The position numbers and the translations under genes were made by a program. Shown in pieces: positions 59,950 through 64,000 of a stretch of 64,000 bases of DNA (positions are counted from its first letter, which is position 1; the number at the start of each line of letters is the position of its first letter). Location of the stretch: the NCBI GenBank assembly GCA_905196835.1, contig CAJJWN010000014.1, forward strand, positions 4,123 to 68,122, given 5' to 3'. Under the pieces are notes generated by a model, which was not told the origin of the DNA, searched no databases, and saw nothing but the letters and a program-made list of their open reading frames with translations. The stretch is from an uncultured Prevotella sp. (GTDB taxonomy: Bacteria > Bacteroidota > Bacteroidia > Bacteroidales > Bacteroidaceae).

Positions 59950-60396
59950 ATGAAACTGCATAATTTGAAACCAGCTGAAGGCTCAACGCATTCACGTCGC
60001 CGCTTGGGCCGTGGTCCAGGTTCGGGTCTGGGCGGTACTTCTACCCGTGGACACAAGGGTGCCAAGGCTCGTTCTGGTTACAAGAGGAAAATCGGATTTG
60101 AGGGAGGTCAGATGCCTTTGCAGCGTCGTGTCCCGAAATTTGGTTTCAAGAATATCAACCACAAGGAGTATTTTGCGGTTAACCTTTCTACGCTTCAGGC
60201 TATAGCAGAAGCAAAGAACCTTACAAAGATTGGAATTAACGAGCTGAAAGAGGCTGGTTTGACCAATGGTAAGGAGTTGGTTAAGATTCTTGGCAATGGC
60301 GAACTTAAAGCCAAGCTTGAAGTAGAGGCAAACGCATTCTCTAAATCTGCCGAAGAAGCTATCAAGGCAGCTGGTGGTAACACAACAATAATCTAA
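59950..60396 (+). CDS. rplO: 50S ribosomal protein L15
   Basis: A 148-residue protein with the Gly/Arg-rich N-terminus HSRRRLGRGPGSGLGGTSTR and GFEGGQMPLQRRVPKFGFKN. Ends KAAGGNTTII. Four bases before secY. Confidence 0.98.
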   Translation: MKLHNLKPAEGSTHSRRRLGRGPGSGLGGTSTRGHKGAKARSGYKRKIGFEGGQMPLQRRVPKFGFKNINHKEYFAVNLSTLQAIAEAKNLTKIGINELKEAGLTNGKELVKILGNGELKAKLEVEANAFSKSAEEAIKAAGGNTTII

Positions 60397-60400
60397 GTAA

Positions 60401-61741
60401 ATGAAAAAGTTTATCGAGACACTGAAGAACTGTTGGAAAATTGAGGATTTGCGTCAGCGAATCCTCATTACCATAACGTTTGTCGCAATTTACAGATTTG
60501 GGTCTTTCGTGGTTCTCCCAGGCATAGACCCTTCTATGTTGCAGAAGTTACAAACGCAAACCAGCGGTGGCCTTATGTCGCTGTTGGACATGTTCTCCGG
60601 TGGTGCATTTTCCAATGCGTCTATTTTCGCATTGGGCATAATGCCTTACATCTCAGCTTCCATCGTTATGCAGCTGTTGGCTGTAGCTGTTCCGTATTTC
60701 CAGAAAATGCAGAGAGAGGGCGAGAGCGGACGTAAGAAGATTAACTGGTACACTCGTGTGCTTACAGTTGCAATCTTGGTCTTCCAGGCGCCTTCATACT
60801 TGATGAACCTGAAAGCACAAGCGTATGGTGCATTGGCTTCAGGCATTGATTGGTCTGTATTCATGATATCGGCTACAATAATACTTGCAGCGGGCAGTAT
60901 GTTCGTCCTTTGGCTTGGTGAGCGCATAACGGACAAAGGTATCGGTAACGGTGTCTCATTGATAATCATGATTGGTATAATCGCACGTCTTCCGCAGGCC
61001 TTCATCCAGGAGGTTAGCTCGCGTTTTACTGCGATTTCAGGCGGTGGACTTGTCATGTTCATCATTGAAATAGCCATCCTTTATGCCGTTGTTTGCGCTT
61101 CGTTGCTTTTGGTTCAAGGTGTGCGCAAGATACCTGTACAGTACGCCAAGCGCATTGTTGGCAACAAGCAGTATGGCGGTGCCCGCCAATATGTACCGTT
61201 GAAATTGTTTGCAGCCAATGTGATGCCTATCATCTTTGCTCAGGCTTTGATGTTTATCCCATTGGCAATATATCAGTATTCGACAGACCAAAGCGGCTAT
61301 GTTGTCCGTGCGCTTATGGACCACAGGAGTTTGTTGTATAATGTCGTGTTTGCTGCTCTTATAATAGCATTCACGTATTTCTATACAGCTATAACTTTGA
61401 ATCCTACGCAGATGGCTGAAGACATGAAGCGTAACAATGGTTTTATTCCTGGCATCAAGCCGGGAAAGGATACGGCGGATTACATTGACAATGTAATGTC
61501 GCGTATTACCTTGCCAGGCTCGTTGTTCATTGCTTTCATCGCCATAATGCCAGCTCTCGCAGGACTGTTGGATGTGCAGGACGCATTCTCCCAGTTCTTT
61601 GGTGGAACATCACTGCTCATTTTGGTGGGAGTAGTAATAGATACACTGCAGCAGATAGAGAGCCATTTGATGATGCGTCATTATGACGGATTGTTGAATT
61701 CCGGCCGTGTGCGTGGCCGTAATACAGTTTCTGCATATTGA
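60401..61741 (+). CDS. secY: Preprotein translocase subunit SecY
   Basis: A 446-residue protein with ten membrane helices, forming the central Sec channel with SecE (19685). The family signatures GIMPYISASIVMQLL and the cytosolic loop RRIPVQYA-type VRKIPVQYAKRIVG are visible, as is LLIVVGVVIDT-like LLILVGVVIDTLQQIESHL. The plug and pore regions look normal. Placed between rplO and map as usual. Confidence 0.98.
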   Translation: MKKFIETLKNCWKIEDLRQRILITITFVAIYRFGSFVVLPGIDPSMLQKLQTQTSGGLMSLLDMFSGGAFSNASIFALGIMPYISASIVMQLLAVAVPYFQKMQREGESGRKKINWYTRVLTVAILVFQAPSYLMNLKAQAYGALASGIDWSVFMISATIILAAGSMFVLWLGERITDKGIGNGVSLIIMIGIIARLPQAFIQEVSSRFTAISGGGLVMFIIEIAILYAVVCASLLLVQGVRKIPVQYAKRIVGNKQYGGARQYVPLKLFAANVMPIIFAQALMFIPLAIYQYSTDQSGYVVRALMDHRSLLYNVVFAALIIAFTYFYTAITLNPTQMAEDMKRNNGFIPGIKPGKDTADYIDNVMSRITLPGSLFIAFIAIMPALAGLLDVQDAFSQFFGGTSLLILVGVVIDTLQQIESHLMMRHYDGLLNSGRVRGRNTVSAY

Positions 61742-61760
61742 CGGCGGATTTCTGTACTGA

Positions 61761-62558
61761 ATGAAAATATTTCTTAAGACAGAAGATGAAATTGGATTGA
61801 TGCGCAATGCCAACATGTTGGTTGCTAAAACACTCGGCGAGATAGGCAAACATATCAAGCCGGGTGTTACAACACTCCAGTTGGATAAGATTGCGGAAGA
61901 ATTCATACGGGACAACGGGGCAACACCCTCGTTTAAAGGTTTTCCCAATCCATATGGGGCTCCTTTCCCCGCAAGTATTTGCACTTCGATAAACGATGTC
62001 GTTGTTCATGGAGTGCCGGATAGTAAGACGGAACTGAAGGATGGAGATGTCATATCTGTTGATTGTGGTGCAATACTTGACGGTTTCAATGGTGACTCTT
62101 GCTATACATTCTGTGTTGGTGATGTCAAGGCCGAGGTAAGGCACTTGCTTCAGATAACAAAAGAAGCTTTGTTGCTTGGAATAGAGAATGCTGTAGCTGG
62201 CAGGCATATTGGAGACATCGGCAACGCAGTCCAAGAGCATTGTGAAGTTGCAGGCTTTGGTGTTGTCAGAGAATTGACAGGCCATGGAATAGGCCGCAAG
62301 ATGCATGAGAATCCTGCCGTCCCGAATTATGGGACACGCGGTAGCGGAGTAATGCTGAAAGATGGTATGTGTATTGCCATTGAACCGATGATAACATTGG
62401 GCCGCCGCTATATTTACTTGATGCCCGACCATTGGACAGTAAGGACGCGTGACGGCAAACCGGCCGCTCATTTTGAGCATACGGTTGCAGTGCGCAGGGG
62501 AAAGGCGGAAGTCTTGTCTTCTTTCAAGGAAGTAGAACAATTAGAAGGAAATTCATAA
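61761..62558 (+). CDS. map: Methionine aminopeptidase, type I
   Basis: A 265-residue enzyme removing initiator methionine. All metal ligands are present: Asp101 (ISVDCG), Asp112 (NGDSCYTF), His175 (TGHGIG), Glu208 (AIEPM) and Glu239 (HFEHTV), with substrate His83. There is no N-terminal zinc-finger extension. Located between secY and infA, the classic spc-operon position. Base composition is slightly more AT-rich than the accessory genes, like its ribosomal neighbours. Confidence 0.97.
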   Translation: MKIFLKTEDEIGLMRNANMLVAKTLGEIGKHIKPGVTTLQLDKIAEEFIRDNGATPSFKGFPNPYGAPFPASICTSINDVVVHGVPDSKTELKDGDVISVDCGAILDGFNGDSCYTFCVGDVKAEVRHLLQITKEALLLGIENAVAGRHIGDIGNAVQEHCEVAGFGVVRELTGHGIGRKMHENPAVPNYGTRGSGVMLKDGMCIAIEPMITLGRRYIYLMPDHWTVRTRDGKPAAHFEHTVAVRRGKAEVLSSFKEVEQLEGNS

Positions 62559-62569
62559 AATTATCAAGA

Positions 62570-62788
62570 ATGGCAAAGCAAGATGCGATTGAGCAGGACG
62601 GAACCATTGTGGAGGCGTTGTCAAACGCAATGTTCCGTGTTGAGTTAGAGAATGGTTGTCCTATCACGGCTCATATTTCAGGAAAGATGAGGATGCACTA
62701 CATCAAGATACTTCCTGGAGACAAAGTAAAAGTCGAAATGAGCCCTTACGATTTGACAAAAGGCAGAATAGTGTTCAGATACAAATAA
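62570..62788 (+). CDS. infA: Translation initiation factor IF-1
   Basis: A 72-residue OB-fold factor: [40 protein letters not shown] and the end [15 protein letters not shown]. It blocks the A site during initiation. Confidence 0.98.
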   Translation: MAKQDAIEQDGTIVEALSNAMFRVELENGCPITAHISGKMRMHYIKILPGDKVKVEMSPYDLTKGRIVFRYK

Positions 62789-62802
62789 ATTTATAGAGAT
62801 AT

Positions 62803-62919
62803 ATGAAGACGAGAACATCAATCAAGAAGCGTACACCCGACTGTAAGATAGTACGTCGTAAAGGTCGCTTGTACGTAATCAACAAGAAGAACCCCAAGTA
62901 CAAATTACGTCAGGGCTAA
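62803..62919 (+). CDS. rpmJ: 50S ribosomal protein L36 (zinc-free form)
   Basis: A 38-residue gene read directly: [20 protein letters not shown] followed by [18 protein letters not shown]. The position between infA and rpsM and the overall pattern identify L36. Of the usual Cys-Cys-Cys-His zinc ligands only one Cys remains, so it should not bind zinc. Confidence 0.95.
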   Translation: MKTRTSIKKRTPDCKIVRRKGRLYVINKKNPKYKLRQG

Positions 62920-62948
62920 AATTAATTTTTTAATTTATCAATAACAAA

Positions 62949-63329
62949 ATGGCAATAAGAATTGTTGGAGTAGATTTGCCCCAGAACAAGCGTGGCGAAA
63001 TCGCATTGACTTATATCTATGGTATAGGTCGAAGTAGTTCAGCAAAGATATTGGACAAGGCAGGCGTAAGCCGTGACCTGAAGGTCAGCGAGTGGACTGA
63101 CGACCAGGCAGCCAAAATCCGTGAGATTATCGGCGCTGAATACAAGGTAGAAGGTGATCTCCGTTCAGAGGTACAGATGAACATCAAGCGCCTTATGGAC
63201 ATTGGTTGCTATCGTGGAATACGTCATCGTAACGGTCTTCCGGTTCGCGGTCAGAGTACGAAGAATAACGCACGTACCCGCAAGGGTAAGAAGAAGACTG
63301 TTGCTAACAAGAAAAAGGCTACTAAATAA
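62949..63329 (+). CDS. rpsM: 30S ribosomal protein S13
   Basis: A 126-residue protein: [26 protein letters not shown] start and [22 protein letters not shown] end with a Lys-rich tail contacting P-site tRNA. First of the alpha-operon group. Confidence 0.98.
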   Translation: MAIRIVGVDLPQNKRGEIALTYIYGIGRSSSAKILDKAGVSRDLKVSEWTDDQAAKIREIIGAEYKVEGDLRSEVQMNIKRLMDIGCYRGIRHRNGLPVRGQSTKNNARTRKGKKKTVANKKKATK

Positions 63330-63338
63330 TAATTAGTT

Positions 63339-63728
63339 ATGGCAAAGAAAACAGCAACATCTAAGAAAAGGAATGTAAAGGTTGACGCTATGGGCCAGCT
63401 TCACGTTCATAGCTCTTTCAACAATATCATCGTGTCTTTGGCCAATAGTGAGGGTCAGGTAATATCTTGGTCTTCTGCCGGAAAGATGGGTTTCCGCGGT
63501 TCAAAGAAGAACACTCCCTATGCCGCACAGATGGCGGCCGAGGACTGCGCAAAGGTTGCTTACGACCTTGGTTTGCGTAAGGTAAAGGCCTATGTTAAAG
63601 GACCGGGTAACGGACGTGAGTCGGCTATCCGTGCCGTGCATGGTGCAGGCATCGAGGTTACAGAGATTGTAGACGTTACTCCGTTACCGCACAACGGATG
63701 CCGTCCTCCGAAGAGGAGAAGAGTTTAA
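63339..63728 (+). CDS. rpsK: 30S ribosomal protein S11
   Basis: A 129-residue protein: [40 protein letters not shown] and the end [16 protein letters not shown]. Lies in the platform near the anti-Shine-Dalgarno. Confidence 0.98.
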   Translation: MAKKTATSKKRNVKVDAMGQLHVHSSFNNIIVSLANSEGQVISWSSAGKMGFRGSKKNTPYAAQMAAEDCAKVAYDLGLRKVKAYVKGPGNGRESAIRAVHGAGIEVTEIVDVTPLPHNGCRPPKRRRV

Positions 63729-63804
63729 TTCAAGTACACAAATCAATATTTTCTCCATATACATTTTATCGGTTATTGGAGAATAGAAAAGCAAATAAGA
63801 TATT

Positions 63805-64000
63805 ATGGCTAGATATACAGGACCGAAATCAAAAATCGCGCGCCGTTTTGGTGAACCTATTTTCGGCGCGGACAAAGTTTTGTCCAGGAGAAACTTCCCT
63901 CCTGGACAGCATGGCAACAACCGTCGCAAGAAGACGTCAGAGTATGGTGTCATGTTGGCAGAGAAGCAAAAGGCTAAATACACATACGGTGTACTTGAGC
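63805..64000 (+). CDS. rpsD: 30S ribosomal protein S4, 3' partial
   Basis: The first 65 codons of S4, cut by the window end: [20 protein letters not shown], then [20 protein letters not shown] and [15 protein letters not shown]. It nucleates 30S assembly. By family order rpoA and rplQ should follow. The N-terminal zinc Cys cluster of some S4 proteins is absent. Confidence 0.96.
   Translation, partial: MARYTGPKSKIARRFGEPIFGADKVLSRRNFPPGQHGNNRRKKTSEYGVMLAEKQKAKYTYGVLE

Overview
The window comes from a Bacteroidota chromosome, most likely a Prevotella-type Bacteroidales. The evidence is the promoter grammar (TTG, 18-20 bp spacer, TAnnTTTG), few Shine-Dalgarno sequences, a DUF177-rpmF-fabH-era-der order, TonB-linked M56 peptidases, a secreted pectin lyase/esterase pair with Prevotella-like C-terminal tails, a GH3 lipoprotein, and the length and type of RpoB/RpoC and the ribosomal proteins. 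No prophage, integrative element, CRISPR array or rRNA operon was seen. Species cannot be fixed from the sequence alone.

Layout. 1-2.7 kb: the 3' part of an M56 (BlaR1-like) peptidase fused to TonB-type domains, then a secreted protein with two TonB_C domains. 2.8-8.6 kb: DUF177, rpmF, fabH, a SIMPL protein, era, der and a small lipoprotein. 8.7-16.1 kb: a mixed accessory and metabolic stretch with an AT-rich two-gene cassette of unknown function, a small secreted protein, mdh, a three-domain Xaa-Pro aminopeptidase, a DUF1593 nucleoside-hydrolase-like protein, a frameshifted membrane protein and a frameshifted mscL. 16.3-31 kb: rpsU, a tyrosine recombinase, hpf, tRNA-Thr-Tyr-Gly-Thr, tuf, tRNA-Trp, secE, nusG, rplKAJL and rpoBC. 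31-47.8 kb: a DUF4595 lipoprotein, a pectate lyase and pectin methylesterase operon, an MscS-family channel, a GH3 glycosidase, an FMN reductase, a HAD-thioesterase fusion, trpS and DUF3467. 47.9-64 kb: the str, S10, spc and alpha ribosomal clusters run together (rpsL to rpsD, with secY, map and infA); rpsD is cut by the window end.

How it works together. More than half the window is the core transcription and translation machinery in ancient order. The rest is envelope and polysaccharide functions: pectin depolymerisation (lyase plus methylesterase), a GH3 exo-glycosidase, mechanosensitive channels and TonB-related signalling.

The most unusual content lies between genes. Seven short arrays of 3-4 quasi-palindromic units repeat with an exact 22-bp period (two DNA helical turns), and one further copy is degenerate. 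A family of elements with 20-26 bp terminal inverted repeats and hairpin-rich interiors directly abuts three of the eight array sites. The pectin methylesterase has a run of nine G within its signal peptide that takes the gene out of frame, a possible phase-variation switch. Two other genes (mscL and a small membrane protein) are each restored by removing one base from a four-base run, so either real decay or homopolymer sequencing error must be considered.
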